Source: Bacteroidota bacterium
GTDB taxonomy: Bacteria; Bacteroidota; Bacteroidia; Sphingobacteriales; Sphingobacteriaceae
DNA: 64,000 bases
Direction: 5' to 3'
Assembly (NCBI GenBank): GCA_023450085.1
Contig: JAEXHI010000030.1
Location: 558,001-622,000 of the forward strand
Positions 1-8,133 of this stretch are shown here, in pieces. Each line of letters begins with the position of its first letter. Positions within the stretch are counted from its first letter, which is position 1. The translations under genes were made by a program, and so were the position numbers. Below the pieces are notes generated by a model. It ran no database searches and was not told where the DNA came from. It was given only the letters and a program-made list of their open reading frames with translations.

Positions 1-1
1 T

Positions 2-613
2 GCTTATTGGGCAGCAGTGCTAAAAGTGGTAGTTCAGCCAGCAATTATTAATAGCAATACTTATAGGTTAAGCAATCAATACTTTCAGGAACAAATAGCC
101 AATTATCTTGCTACCTATAAAGGAAATACCTTTGTAAGGTTTTATTCTGAAGAAGAAGCCGCAACGCAAAAGATAAGACCGGACCAATTGGTAGAATTAC
201 ATTTTGATGATTTCATTGTTGGTCAAACCTATGTGAAAGAAAGGGTAGAAAAGCTACAAAGAGACAGTGTGGTTATTGGAGAGAATAGACGTGGCAAAAT
301 TTACGGAACCGTTAAGGCCACTTACAGCGTTTTTGAAAAGCAAGTTTCTTCTTCTGGGTTGTTGAACTTTGCCGTAGTAGATTTAAGTACCAATAAACTT
401 TTGCGTAATCAGAAGATAGCTGGTACTTACGTTTGGAAAGATTATTGGGCTTCATTTAGAGGGGATGAACGCGCATTAGATAGGCAGCAATTGGCACTTA
501 CTAGAAAAAGAGAAGTAATGCCTCCGCCCCCAGGTAATTTATTTGTAGAGTTTACCAAGCCAATTTATGCGCAATTGGTAGATCATATTACTTCGTTTTA
601 TAGCAGGTATTAG
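2..613 (+). CDS. Hypothetical protein, 3' part only
   Basis: This is the C-terminal part of a gene that begins left of the window. The frame is open from base 2 (Ala-Tyr-Trp-Ala-Ala-Val...), so the GTG at 17 is unlikely to be the true start. About 203 residues are visible, ending at TAG. The sequence is mixed alpha/beta without obvious membrane segments; a Pro-rich stretch MPPPPG lies near the C-terminus. I do not recognise the family. The similarity of style to exported Bacteroidota proteins with a beta-rich domain is only an impression. The next gene on the same strand begins 167 bp later, so cotranscription is uncertain. Confidence 0.7.
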   Translation, partial: AYWAAVLKVVVQPAIINSNTYRLSNQYFQEQIANYLATYKGNTFVRFYSEEEAATQKIRPDQLVELHFDDFIVGQTYVKERVEKLQRDSVVIGENRRGKIYGTVKATYSVFEKQVSSSGLLNFAVVDLSTNKLLRNQKIAGTYVWKDYWASFRGDERALDRQQLALTRKREVMPPPPGNLFVEFTKPIYAQLVDHITSFYSRY

Positions 614-730
614 TTTAATTTTGAATGATTAAATGTTGAATGACTGAATAAGCGAAGAAAGATCGATTCCTGCTAGTGGACAGTTAACCAGTTAAACAAC
701 TTCAACAGTTAACCTTCCTTCCAAAACAAT

Positions 731-784
731 ATGACAATAAAACAATTACTCCCTAGTCAATTATTGTTAATATTGCAGCGATGA
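731..784 (+). other. Possible 17-codon leader ORF coupled to the next gene
   Basis: An ATG at 731 opens a short frame encoding MTIKQLLPSQLLLILQR. Its TGA stop overlaps the ATG of the following gene in an ATGA arrangement, the usual geometry for translational coupling. The peptide is leucine-rich with no recognisable function. It may be a fortuitous frame; only conservation of the overlap in relatives would make it a real leader. Confidence 0.25.
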
Positions 785-1743
785 ACCATAGTCTTTATAA
801 TCCTTTTAAAACGTTCGATTTTAGAAACGACAAATGCTTTTTGAGCGGTAGTTCAACTTCGCCTTTGGCTGTTCGTGTATTGCCCGATTGGCTGTTAAAT
901 ATGGCTAAGCTTACAGGGGAAGAGCAGATTAAACTGTTGGATGAAAGTATTAGAACTTATAAGAGTTTAGTAGTTCCTGCTAGCGCCGAAATTTATACGG
1001 AAAGTATCTTGCCTTTAGAACAAAGGATAGAAAATGCTTTTGAACAAGGATACAAAGGAGTTTCTGTTTTGCCAGAAATAGATCTGTTTCATTGGGTAGG
1101 CAAATTGATGTACAGCTTTTTGTATATAGAGATGCAAGGAGCAATACGCTTAAAGCAGTTGAGTGGCGATGGCATGAACATGTCGCAAGGCTTGATGCAC
1201 AAGTTTGGCAACCTGCATTTAATGTTGCAAGGCATTTTTACGGAGGTAGAATTTGAAGAGTTTAAGCCTTGGTCAATTGTAGTAGTTCCTTTAGAAAACA
1301 CAGAGACCGCATTTAGCTTTCGAGATGAAATTAATACCCTTATCTTCTCCCTAAAGTTTAAAGATTTTGGAATTGTGGCCTGTTTACAGGATAATGGGAC
1401 CAATAAAAGATATCATCAGCAACTGCTAGATTTTATTAAGGATAAACCATTAACCGACCAGCAATTTGAAGAGTTGGCAGCACGCTTCTTTTATTCGGCA
1501 TATTTGTTTAACCGCTTGCCAGAATACAATGTAATTGAAGCAAATGGTGTCGCTTATATCGATCCAATGCCTTTACGTGGAATTCAAAACAAGCCTATTT
1601 TTGATGAATGGCAGCACAAAACCTATGCACAGGTTCTTGAAAATTTCTGGAAACCTTATGGCTTTACTTTGTTTGAAATCATTAAAGACCCAAGAGCACC
1701 ATTAAGCTTTTTTGAACAACCTTTATTGCCAGATGCGGGATAG
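781..1743 (+). CDS. Conserved hypothetical protein with degenerate HNH-like N-terminus
   Basis: A 320-residue soluble protein. Near the N-terminus it carries KCFLSG (about residues 19-24) followed by VRVLPDWLLN. This spacing recalls the zinc-knuckle start of HNH endonucleases (CxxCG...HVxPxWL), but the second Cys and the His are absent, so metal binding and nuclease activity are unlikely. The remainder is mostly helical with an aromatic-rich C-terminus and no membrane segments. Its stop overlaps the stop of the convergent rhomboid gene by about 20 bp. Function is unknown; the HNH relationship is inference from a short motif. Confidence 0.75.
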   Translation: MNHSLYNPFKTFDFRNDKCFLSGSSTSPLAVRVLPDWLLNMAKLTGEEQIKLLDESIRTYKSLVVPASAEIYTESILPLEQRIENAFEQGYKGVSVLPEIDLFHWVGKLMYSFLYIEMQGAIRLKQLSGDGMNMSQGLMHKFGNLHLMLQGIFTEVEFEEFKPWSIVVVPLENTETAFSFRDEINTLIFSLKFKDFGIVACLQDNGTNKRYHQQLLDFIKDKPLTDQQFEELAARFFYSAYLFNRLPEYNVIEANGVAYIDPMPLRGIQNKPIFDEWQHKTYAQVLENFWKPYGFTLFEIIKDPRAPLSFFEQPLLPDAG

Positions 1744-2340
1744 CTGATTTAAAAAATGCGTAATCACCCCAGGGACAAGAACTACCGTTAAAATTAAGCC
1801 AGATAATGCCCCAAAAAAGTGCGCATCGTGGTTAATATGATCTCTGGAGTTTTTGGACATGTACATGCAATAAGCAAGGTAAAGTACACCGAACAAAATA
1901 GCTGGCATAGGAATGAACATCACCAAAATGAGGTTTAACGGATCAAACAGAATGTAGCTGAAAAGCACGGCACTAATGGCTCCAGAAGCTCCTAAACTGC
2001 TATACCTATAATCGTTTTTATGTTTAATGGCCGTTGGAATATCGCTTACAACCAAAGAAACAAAATAGAGTACAGCAAATTGCCAATGACCTATCATGGC
2101 TTCTAATCTGAAAGCAAAGAAAAAGAAGGTGAACATGTTGAAAAACAAGTGCATCCAATCAGCATGGATAAGCCCGCTGGTGATAAACGTATACAGTTTA
2201 CCACCTTTTGCCAAGCTATACGGATGTAGCATAAACTTGCCAAATAGCTGGGTATTATTGAAAGCGTAAATACTGGTTACAATCGTAAAAATAAAAATGA
2301 TGGAGGCCACAGGAGCCATATTCCATTGTTCTAATACCAT
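1723..2340 (-). CDS. Rhomboid-family intramembrane serine protease
   Basis: A polytopic membrane protein of about 205 residues that should cleave transmembrane substrates within the bilayer. The catalytic serine lies in SSLGASGAISA (GxSG motif) in the fourth hydrophobic segment, and the partner histidine is in INHDAHFFGALSG in the last one. HADWMHLFFNMF matches the conserved His/Asn region before the active serine. Six hydrophobic stretches are visible. I chose the ATG at 2340 (MVLEQWNMAPV); the upstream GTG at 2370 would run into a dispersed-repeat arm. The gene converges on the 781-1743 gene with overlapping 3' ends. The substrate is unknown. Confidence 0.9.
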   Translation of the reverse strand: MVLEQWNMAPVASIIFIFTIVTSIYAFNNTQLFGKFMLHPYSLAKGGKLYTFITSGLIHADWMHLFFNMFTFFFFAFRLEAMIGHWQFAVLYFVSLVVSDIPTAIKHKNDYRYSSLGASGAISAVLFSYILFDPLNLILVMFIPMPAILFGVLYLAYCMYMSKNSRDHINHDAHFFGALSGLILTVVLVPGVITHFLNQLSRIWQ

Positions 2341-2369
2341 ATTGATTTTGGTTGTTACTCTAAAAATCA

Positions 2370-2393
2370 CGTCATTGCGAGGTACTGAGCAAT
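2370..2393. repeat. Single arm of the CGTCATTGCGAGG repeat
   Basis: The stretch beginning CGTCATTGCGAGGTACTGAG and ending in CAAT matches, with one mismatch, one arm of the perfect hairpin at 23523-23587. Only one arm is present here, just upstream of the rhomboid gene. It is probably a decayed copy of a dispersed intergenic repeat. Confidence 0.7.
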
Positions 2394-2404
2394 AACGAAA
2401 AATC

Positions 2405-4150
2405 TTATTGTTTTATGTCTAATTCAATTTTCTTCACTAGCTTTCCAATAGGATAGCGCATAAAAGTTGGCTCAAAATAGTCAGAATTTTTGTAAATGAA
2501 CTCTAATTGTGCATAAGCACTTTTAGCTAGTTCTGCGTTTTTAGATTTTTCGGCTTCTAATTTCTGTTTTAGGGAAGGATCCTTTTGTAAAAGCTGCGCA
2601 GCAGTATCTTCAAAAATGTAAGATGAAAAATGTTCCTTTTGTCCTAAAATAGAATCAAAGAAATTCCAGTTAAAGAAGGAGTCAGGAGCTTGAGGTTCCA
2701 AGGTTTCTACAATGTATCGGTTGGTTTTTTGGTTCACATAAACCACGTAATCTCCAGCATAGCATTGCATGCTTTGTTGCCTTGGTTCAACTTTTACGGC
2801 AGAGTGTAAGTAGTGTCCCTCAAAAGGTTTTTGAGCAGTCTTAAAGTCTGCAATGTAATACATTTCAAGTTCCAGCTTTGTATCTTTTTGAAGTTGGCTC
2901 ACCTTAACATTATTCAGCTTAAGTAGTTGCACTACTTGGCTCCAGGCCTTTGGAATAACGTATGCAACAGGTTTTTTAACGGTTAAAGCAGGCTCGAAAT
3001 TATTCCATTGCTTAATGGTTTTGGTGTAAGGTTCGTTTCGGTCGTAATACAACCTTTCTAGTCCGCTTACTTCACTCGGTTTATATTTGGCCGCATAGCC
3101 CTTAAATTCTATCTCATCAAATTGATCTCTGTTCAATTTCCAATCTAAGGTGAATGCTGTTTTTGAAGCTGTTTCTTCATCAGCCCTTTTCTTATTTTCT
3201 CCAATTTTTTTGGCGTCACGTTCAACCAGTGTAATGTAGGTTTCCAGTAGTTTGTAGGTCGATTCTACCCTTTTGTCATAAGGCTTCAGCATATGGGTTT
3301 CGGGCATAAAGCCAATGGTATTGTGCAGTGCTGCATAGCCAGTACTGTATCGGGGACTTTCCATGAAACCAGAAATACCATTGTCGGGAGTTTCTTTAAC
3401 CGAGTTTACATAGGGAATTAATTCAAAGCCTTTACCCTTCATCTCTTGGTACAAATAAGGTAGCATCGTTTGTGTGAGATAGCTTGATAACGTAGGATTA
3501 AGCTTGTCTTTTTGTGTAGGAATCAAAGTCATCGTATACTGATAATCTGCACCATTACTGGTATGGGTATCCACAAAAATCTCGGGTTGCCAAGTGTTGA
3601 AAATATGCTGGAAGGCTGCTGAATTTTTGGAGTCCGTTTTGATAAAATCACGGTTGAGGTCGTAGTTTTTGCTATTCCCTCTAAAGCCGTAAGCTAATGG
3701 GCCATTTTGGTTGGCCCTTGAGGTACTGGTTCTGTTAAAACTGCCATCAATATTGTAAACTGGAATAATACAGATGACCACATCTTTAGGGAGCTGCTTC
3801 TTGTTGAGCAGATCTCTTGCTAGCATCATACAAGCATCTATACCTTCTGGTTCACCAGGATGAATCCCATTGTTAATGAGCAGTACACGTTTATCCGCTT
3901 GTTTTATCTTGGTCACATCAAAAATGCCATCCTTGTTAAGGATCAACAGGTGCAAAGGTTTGCCAAAATCGGTTTGGCCGTAAGTGATGAGCTTTGCTTG
4001 CTTATTAAAGGTGGTAGCAAGTTTTTGATAGTAAGCGATTACTTCGTTATAGGTAGCAGTAGCTTTTTTTTGACTGGCCTCGTAAGGAGTTAATTGTGCA
4101 AAAGCAGCCATGGTAGTACAGATAAGTAACAAAAGAAAATATACCCTCAT
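2405..4150 (-). CDS. M14-family zinc carboxypeptidase-like metallopeptidase, exported
   Basis: A 581-residue protein with an N-terminal signal peptide (MRVYFLLLLICTTMAAFAQ). The M14 fold is indicated by NNGIHPGEPEGID (HxxE zinc ligands, about residues 92-104), FVDTHTSNGADYQ (third zinc-ligand His) and GFMPETHM (candidate catalytic Glu). A C-terminal region of about 250 residues follows the peptidase domain and has no motif I recognise. It should act in the periplasm or at the outer membrane on peptide or peptidoglycan-derived substrates; the specificity is not readable from sequence. A palindrome lies about 55 bp upstream of the start. Confidence 0.88.
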   Translation of the reverse strand: MRVYFLLLLICTTMAAFAQLTPYEASQKKATATYNEVIAYYQKLATTFNKQAKLITYGQTDFGKPLHLLILNKDGIFDVTKIKQADKRVLLINNGIHPGEPEGIDACMMLARDLLNKKQLPKDVVICIIPVYNIDGSFNRTSTSRANQNGPLAYGFRGNSKNYDLNRDFIKTDSKNSAAFQHIFNTWQPEIFVDTHTSNGADYQYTMTLIPTQKDKLNPTLSSYLTQTMLPYLYQEMKGKGFELIPYVNSVKETPDNGISGFMESPRYSTGYAALHNTIGFMPETHMLKPYDKRVESTYKLLETYITLVERDAKKIGENKKRADEETASKTAFTLDWKLNRDQFDEIEFKGYAAKYKPSEVSGLERLYYDRNEPYTKTIKQWNNFEPALTVKKPVAYVIPKAWSQVVQLLKLNNVKVSQLQKDTKLELEMYYIADFKTAQKPFEGHYLHSAVKVEPRQQSMQCYAGDYVVYVNQKTNRYIVETLEPQAPDSFFNWNFFDSILGQKEHFSSYIFEDTAAQLLQKDPSLKQKLEAEKSKNAELAKSAYAQLEFIYKNSDYFEPTFMRYPIGKLVKKIELDIKQ

Positions 4151-4204
4151 TATATAAATGATTTAAGTATAAAAATAGCTTTTGTTTCCTTAAGAAAAAG
4201 ACTG

Positions 4205-4222
4205 TATCCAAAATTTTGGATA
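4205..4222. repeat. Perfect 18-bp palindrome TATCCAAAATTTTGGATA
   Basis: TATCCAAAATTTTGGATA is perfectly symmetric. It lies between the stop of the outer-membrane protein gene and the start of the M14 peptidase gene, both transcribed leftwards. It lacks an adjacent U-run on the transcribed strand, so an operator for a dimeric regulator is as likely as a terminator. Confidence 0.6.
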
Positions 4223-4241
4223 ACCTATAAATCGAATAAAC

Positions 4242-4955
4242 TTAGCGGATCGTTTTTCGGGTAAGGCCTTTGGCTCCGAAAGTATATTTTACACCTATAG
4301 AGAGGAAATTATAGATGTCTGGACTAACATTTTTAAAACCTTTTGATCTGGGATCATTATAACCGTCAAAATTATCAGCAAACACAAAATTTGTTTGATA
4401 ATTAACATTAAAAATGTACCTAATTTCACCCCAGCTATCAGGAAAATAAAAATCGATACCTAAGTTAATAGGAACCATTACACTAGAACCTTTATCATCA
4501 CCAGGGAAAGTATATATACTGCCATCATCCTGTGTTTTATACCTTACAATAGAGTTCATATTGCTTTGAACCAAGCCTAGGCCCGTTCCAAGGTAAAAAC
4601 CTTTAGTGTAGTTAAGAAAGTCGTTGTAATAAAAATCGGTGATTTCTCCCGCTCTAAACTTGAAATTTAAGGCTACTGACTTAAAGGCGTTAGTGAATTC
4701 TCTTAGGTGAGGGTCGGTAACTCGGTTGCCTCCTTTGGCCAAACCCATCTGCAATTCCAAGCCTCCAGTAATAAAAGGAGTAAAGTGGTAGTCAAGAGCG
4801 CCATAAACACCGTATCCGAAGCCTCCTTTTTTGACGTCGGTAAAAGTATATGTTCCGCCTCCGCCTATTCCTCCGCTTAATCTATAAAAATTTGATTGAC
4901 CAAATGCTGTAACCGTAAAAAATATCAGTGATAAAGCTAAGTAACGTTTTTTCAA
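4242..4955 (-). CDS. Outer-membrane beta-barrel protein
   Basis: About 237 residues. With the TTG at 4955 as start, the protein begins with Lys-Lys-Arg and a hydrophobic signal sequence ending in FTVTAFGQ. The rest consists of alternating hydrophobic and polar strands rich in Gly, Tyr and Phe, ending in FLSIGVKYTFGAKG, which is typical of small porin-like or OmpX-type barrels. The TTG choice is supported by a TACTTTTG -7 box at 4983-4990; a longer frame would overlap that box. Ligand or function is unknown. Confidence 0.75.
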   Translation of the reverse strand: MKKRYLALSLIFFTVTAFGQSNFYRLSGGIGGGGTYTFTDVKKGGFGYGVYGALDYHFTPFITGGLELQMGLAKGGNRVTDPHLREFTNAFKSVALNFKFRAGEITDFYYNDFLNYTKGFYLGTGLGLVQSNMNSIVRYKTQDDGSIYTFPGDDKGSSVMVPINLGIDFYFPDSWGEIRYIFNVNYQTNFVFADNFDGYNDPRSKGFKNVSPDIYNFLSIGVKYTFGAKGLTRKTIR

Positions 4956-4982
4956 GTTGTTATAGATTAAGTGCTTACTTTG

Positions 4983-4990
4983 CAAAAGTA
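4983..4990 (-). promoter_or_regulatory. Bacteroidota -7 box TACTTTTG for the outer-membrane protein gene
   Basis: Read on the minus strand the sequence is TACTTTTG, matching TAnnTTTG, 27 bp before the TTG start at 4955. No -33 TTTG element was found at normal spacing. Confidence 0.45.
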
Positions 4991-5016
4991 TAATCTTTAT
5001 TCAAAATAATAAATAA

Positions 5017-5024
5017 TATCTTTG
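5017..5024 (+). promoter_or_regulatory. Bacteroidota -7 box TATCTTTG for pepT
   Basis: TATCTTTG matches TAnnTTTG exactly and ends 5 bp before the first ATG. Transcription from it would begin close to that ATG, making the second ATG at 5039 a plausible alternative start. Confidence 0.5.
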
Positions 5025-5029
5025 AATTT

Positions 5030-6283
5030 ATGCAAGATATGAAAATAAATGCTGTTTCTGTAGCCGAAAGGTTCATGAAATATGTGAAAATAGACACACA
5101 ATCTGACGCTTCTTCACCAACTACTCCTTCTACGGCTAAACAAAAAAATCTAGGTAAGATTTTAGCACAAGAATTGCTAGAGTTAGGCTTAAGTGATGCG
5201 CATTTAGATGAACATGGCTATGTCTACGCAACCATTCCATCTAACACAGATAAAAAGGTGCCTGTAATTTGTTTTTGCTCTCATATGGATACCTCTCCCG
5301 ACAGTAGTGGCGAAAATGTAAAACCGATTATTCACAAGAATTATCAAGGTGAGGATTTGGTATTGCCAGATGATCACAATATCGTATTGAGATTTTCGGA
5401 ACATAAGGATTTAAAGAACCAAATTGGCCATGATATCATTACTGCTAGTGGAACTACTTTGTTGGGTGCCGATAATAAAGCTGGGGTTGCCGAGATCATG
5501 GAAGCGGCTACTTATCTGACGCAAAATCCTCAAATCAAACATGGTACCATTAAAATACTTTTTACACCTGATGAAGAGATTGGTCGTGGGGTAGATAAAG
5601 TGAATTTAGAAAAGCTAGGTGCTGAGTTTGCTTATACCATAGATGGAGAGACTTTGGGTTCTATCGAAGATGAAACTTTCTCTGCTGATGGTGCAAAGTT
5701 GATCATTAATGGTGTGAGCGCACATCCAGGATTTGCAAAAGGAAAAATGGAAAGTGCAATCAAAATTTTAGCCGATGTCATTAGTGCATTACCGAAAGAT
5801 AGATTGAGTGCAGAAAGTACTTCGCAGAAAGAGGGTTTTATTCACCCAGTGGGAATTAGCGGAACTGCAGAGCAGGCGGAAGCTAGTTTTATTCTTCGCG
5901 ATTTTGACAATAATTTATTGAAAGCTCACGGTGAAACCTTGGAAGGTATCGTAAAAGAGGTGATGAAAGCTTATCCGAAATCGAGCTATACGTTGAATAT
6001 TAAGGAGCAGTACCGCAACATGAAAGAGGTGTTAGATAAGTACCCACAAATTATGGCTAATGGTATTGAAGCTCTAAAAAGAGCGGGGCTTAATCCAATT
6101 ACACGTAGCATTAGAGGCGGTACCGATGGTTCTCGTTTGTCATTTATGGGGCTGCCTTGTCCAAATATATTTACAGGTGGACACGCTTTCCATGGCAAAC
6201 AGGAATGGGTTGCAGTACAAGACATGGTAAAGTCTGTAGAGACCATTGTTCACTTGGTACAAGTGTGGGAAGAAAACAATTAA
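5030..6283 (+). CDS. pepT: Peptidase T (tripeptide aminopeptidase)
   Basis: A cytoplasmic M20-family dizinc exopeptidase that removes the N-terminal residue from tripeptides. The metal-site motifs are in order: CSHMDTSPDSSGENV (His and Asp), LLGADNKAGVAEI (bridging Asp), FTPDEEIGRG (catalytic Glu-Glu), AYTIDGETLG (Asp), and GGHAFHGKQEW near the C-terminus (final His). At 417 residues it is close to the roughly 408 of characterised PepT; ATG 5039 would give 414. It stands alone, divergent from the outer-membrane protein gene. Confidence 0.95.
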   Translation: MQDMKINAVSVAERFMKYVKIDTQSDASSPTTPSTAKQKNLGKILAQELLELGLSDAHLDEHGYVYATIPSNTDKKVPVICFCSHMDTSPDSSGENVKPIIHKNYQGEDLVLPDDHNIVLRFSEHKDLKNQIGHDIITASGTTLLGADNKAGVAEIMEAATYLTQNPQIKHGTIKILFTPDEEIGRGVDKVNLEKLGAEFAYTIDGETLGSIEDETFSADGAKLIINGVSAHPGFAKGKMESAIKILADVISALPKDRLSAESTSQKEGFIHPVGISGTAEQAEASFILRDFDNNLLKAHGETLEGIVKEVMKAYPKSSYTLNIKEQYRNMKEVLDKYPQIMANGIEALKRAGLNPITRSIRGGTDGSRLSFMGLPCPNIFTGGHAFHGKQEWVAVQDMVKSVETIVHLVQVWEENN

Positions 6284-6313
6284 TTTACGAGTTACATTGA
6301 TCAACCTGACAGG

Positions 6314-6997
6314 TTAGTTTTGTGTAAGTTGAGCCAAATACTGGTCCTGCTCGTCTACATAAACAATCTTACAATTCCAGCCATGCTGCTTACTTAAACG
6401 TTGCAGTACGGTTGGATCAATATATAACCAATTAAACCAACTGCCTTTCTGCTTCTTGTATTCGTAACAATAGCTGATTTCTCCAAAATACTGATTGGTG
6501 GGCATTGGTAAGTCATCATATAAGTAGGAAATATCCGAACTGTCGAACAATAATTGTCCTTTGGGATTTAGCAGGTTTTTAGCACTTTCTAGTAGGTTTT
6601 CGAAACCTGGCAAGGTTCCGGTTAAGCCAATGCCATTCATCATGAACAGTAAAGTGTCGTACTTTTCAGTAGTCTTGAAAAAGTCTTGAGTTAAGGGTTT
6701 TTTAACACCACGTTCTTGCATGATTTGAACGGCTATTTCAGAAATGTCAATAGCCGTGACATCCACTCCTTTTTTTTCTAGTAGTAGCGCATGACTACCC
6801 ACACCAGCCCCCACATCAAGCACTTTGCCTTTACAAAGCGCTAGTGCTTTCAGCTCAATCTCTGGCATATCATTTTCATCTCTAAAAAATACCTCAATAG
6901 GCATTTCTTCAGGTTCATCATAAGAGTTATGAAGCCATAAAATTTCAGCTTTGCCAGTTTGGTGAAAATCTAAAAGGGCGTTTCCGTAAATATCCAT
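6314..6997 (-). CDS. Class I SAM-dependent methyltransferase
   Basis: A 227-residue soluble protein. The SAM-binding motif I is KVLDVGAGVGSHALLL (about residues 58-73), followed by VDVTAIDIS, whose acidic residue should bind the ribose. LFMMNGIGLTG and QLLFDSSDISYL fit motifs IV and V of the Rossmann methyltransferase fold. The acceptor is unknown. The ATG at 6997 is preferred to the upstream TTG at 7003 because the ATG follows a -7 box at 7001-7008. Confidence 0.85.
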   Translation of the reverse strand: MDIYGNALLDFHQTGKAEILWLHNSYDEPEEMPIEVFFRDENDMPEIELKALALCKGKVLDVGAGVGSHALLLEKKGVDVTAIDISEIAVQIMQERGVKKPLTQDFFKTTEKYDTLLFMMNGIGLTGTLPGFENLLESAKNLLNPKGQLLFDSSDISYLYDDLPMPTNQYFGEISYCYEYKKQKGSWFNWLYIDPTVLQRLSKQHGWNCKIVYVDEQDQYLAQLTQN

Positions 6998-7000
6998 TTT

Positions 7001-7008
7001 CAAAGATA
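7001..7008 (-). promoter_or_regulatory. -7 box TATCTTTG directly before the methyltransferase start
   Basis: On the minus strand TATCTTTG lies only 3 bp before the ATG at 6997. That leaves almost no leader, so either the mRNA is essentially leaderless or the true start is slightly downstream. Confidence 0.4.
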
Positions 7009-7119
7009 CGCAAATGCCCTTTTATTAAAACTTAAAAGCTGATGCCAGTCCGGAATGTTAGGGATAACATGACGGACCATTCGATTATCGTCACCCTGAA
7101 TTTATTTCAGGATCGGATT

Positions 7120-7151
7120 GTCATAATTGATTTCAAGCAATCAATTATGAC
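7120..7151. repeat. Perfect 13-bp stem-loop at the 3' end of the YtxH gene
   Basis: Arms GTCATAATTGATT and AATCAATTATGAC are separated by a 6-nt loop. The hairpin touches the stop codon of the YtxH gene and could stop or stabilise its transcript, although the U-run expected of an intrinsic terminator is missing. A second small hairpin (CCTGAAtttattTTCAGG type) lies next to it around 7094-7112. Confidence 0.6.
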
Positions 7152-7357
7152 TACGCTTTTAATCTTTCAGCTTGTGTTTTTACTGCGTCTGCAACATCCG
7201 CCAATTTATCTTTTGATTTATCAAAAAGGTCGCAAAACCAATCGTTTATTTTGCTTTTCATGTCGCTATTTTTATCAGACGATAATACTATCGCAACTAC
7301 GGCTCCTAAAGCTACTCCCGCTAAAACACCGCTCAATATCTTTGTTTGCTTTGTCAT
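7151..7357 (-). CDS. YtxH-domain small membrane protein
   Basis: A 68-residue protein with one N-terminal transmembrane segment (ILSGVLAGVALGAVVAIVLSS), then a charged, amphipathic helix containing DKSKDKLADVADAVKTQAE. This is the layout of YtxH-like general stress proteins, which are common and poorly characterised in Bacteroidota. It is expected to sit in the inner membrane with its helix in the cytoplasm. No exact role can be given. Confidence 0.75.
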   Translation of the reverse strand: MTKQTKILSGVLAGVALGAVVAIVLSSDKNSDMKSKINDWFCDLFDKSKDKLADVADAVKTQAERLKA

Positions 7358-7443
7358 AATTTAAAATCTTTTAATTAAAACGATACTGAGGAGGGATTGT
7401 TTGTTGTTTTTTGTTAAATCTTTTTGAGGAAGGCTAGTGTGAA

Positions 7444-7474
7444 GACTTACGAAGTTTTCAAAACTTCGTAAGTC
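7444..7474. repeat. 31-bp palindrome, copy 1
   Basis: Arms GACTTACGAAGTTTT and AAAACTTCGTAAGTC flank a single C. The whole 31 bp is identical to 45088-45118, which is 37.6 kb away. Both copies are intergenic. Confidence 0.9.
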
Positions 7475-7614
7475 TGTGGGTCGCATATGCAGAGATTTCT
7501 CGTTGCACTCGAAATAACAAGGGGGGGAAATTAAGCAGTGCTCTTGGATAGCTCGTTATTGCTAGTTCGACTGGCAATCGTAATGCTATAGGTGGTTAAT
7601 AATTGATCTTTCTT

Positions 7615-7663
7615 ATTTGCAACGACGTAAAAGGCGTCGTTGTCTCAAAGGAGAATTGCAAAT
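7615..7663. repeat. Nested inverted repeat
   Basis: The inner hairpin is CAACGACG/CGTCGTTG (7620-7642, 7-nt loop). The outer arms are ATTTGCAA (7615-7622) and TTGCAAAT (7656-7663), partly overlapping the inner arms. No U-run follows and there is no adjacent gene end, so a terminator role is unlikely. Confidence 0.6.
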
Positions 7664-7728
7664 CAACGAAGTTAAAACAAGCTATTAGTTAATTAATGAT
7701 ATTAAGTTAGATTTAAAATTGTTATGGC

Positions 7729-8110
7729 ATGGAGCTAGATTTCTCACATGCGTTCGAAATGACGGTGAAGGAACTAAGACCGTCATCTCGACGATCGAAG
7801 GAGGAGAGATCTAGCAAGTTGGATGATTTTAATTATGGAACTGGATTTCTCTCCCGAATTTCGGGACTACGCTGCGTTAGAAATGACGGTGAAGAAGCTA
7901 GCTATGGCCGTCATCTCGACGATCGAAGGAGGAGAGATCTAACAAGTTGAATGATTTTTTAATTATGGAGCTTAGATTTCTCACGTGCGTTCGAAATGAC
8001 GGTGAAGGAACTATGAGCGTCATCTCGACGGCCGGAAGAGGAGAGATCTAACAAGTTGAATGATTTTAATTATGGAGCTAGATTTCTCACATACGTTCGA
8101 AATGACGATG
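7729..8110. repeat. Tandem array of an inverted-repeat unit (three full copies plus a partial)
   Basis: Units start with ATGGAGCT or a variant at 7729, 7835, 7965 and 8072, giving lengths of 106, 130, 107 and about 39 bp. Each complete unit contains TAGATTTCTC-type and CGAAATGACGG arms and the matching CGTCATCTCGAC and GGAGAGATCTA arms, so it can fold into a long hairpin. Units are joined by CAAGTTGAATGATTTTAATT. The second unit has an extra segment near CCCGAATTTCGGG. The same arms occur singly or as pairs in other gaps of this window. A 73-codon open frame across it is fortuitous. Confidence 0.9.
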
Positions 8111-8133
8111 TTGTTAGTGCTATGCTATAAAAC

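Larger units (their letters stand above)
7358..7728. other. Gene-free stretch with palindromes and degraded repeat arms
   Basis: No credible coding frame is present. The block holds the 31-bp palindrome at 7444-7474, an isolated arm resembling GAGATTTCTC...TCGAAAT around 7493-7515, and a nested hairpin at 7615-7663. The tract AAATCAACGAAGTT near 7660-7673 recurs near 26420 and 58685, showing that the same repeat components are reused. Confidence 0.6.

Noticed and set aside
7042..7359. Forward frame opposite the YtxH gene
   Set aside because: The reverse-strand YtxH-type protein has a clear topology; the forward frame is compositionally odd and spans hairpins.
7729..7950. 73-codon open frame in the tandem repeats
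   Set aside because: It follows the repeat periodicity and has no family features; the repeats explain it.
7729..8110. Array as a CRISPR
   Set aside because: Repeats are too long and the segments between them are not unique spacers; each unit is an inverted repeat and there are no cas genes nearby.
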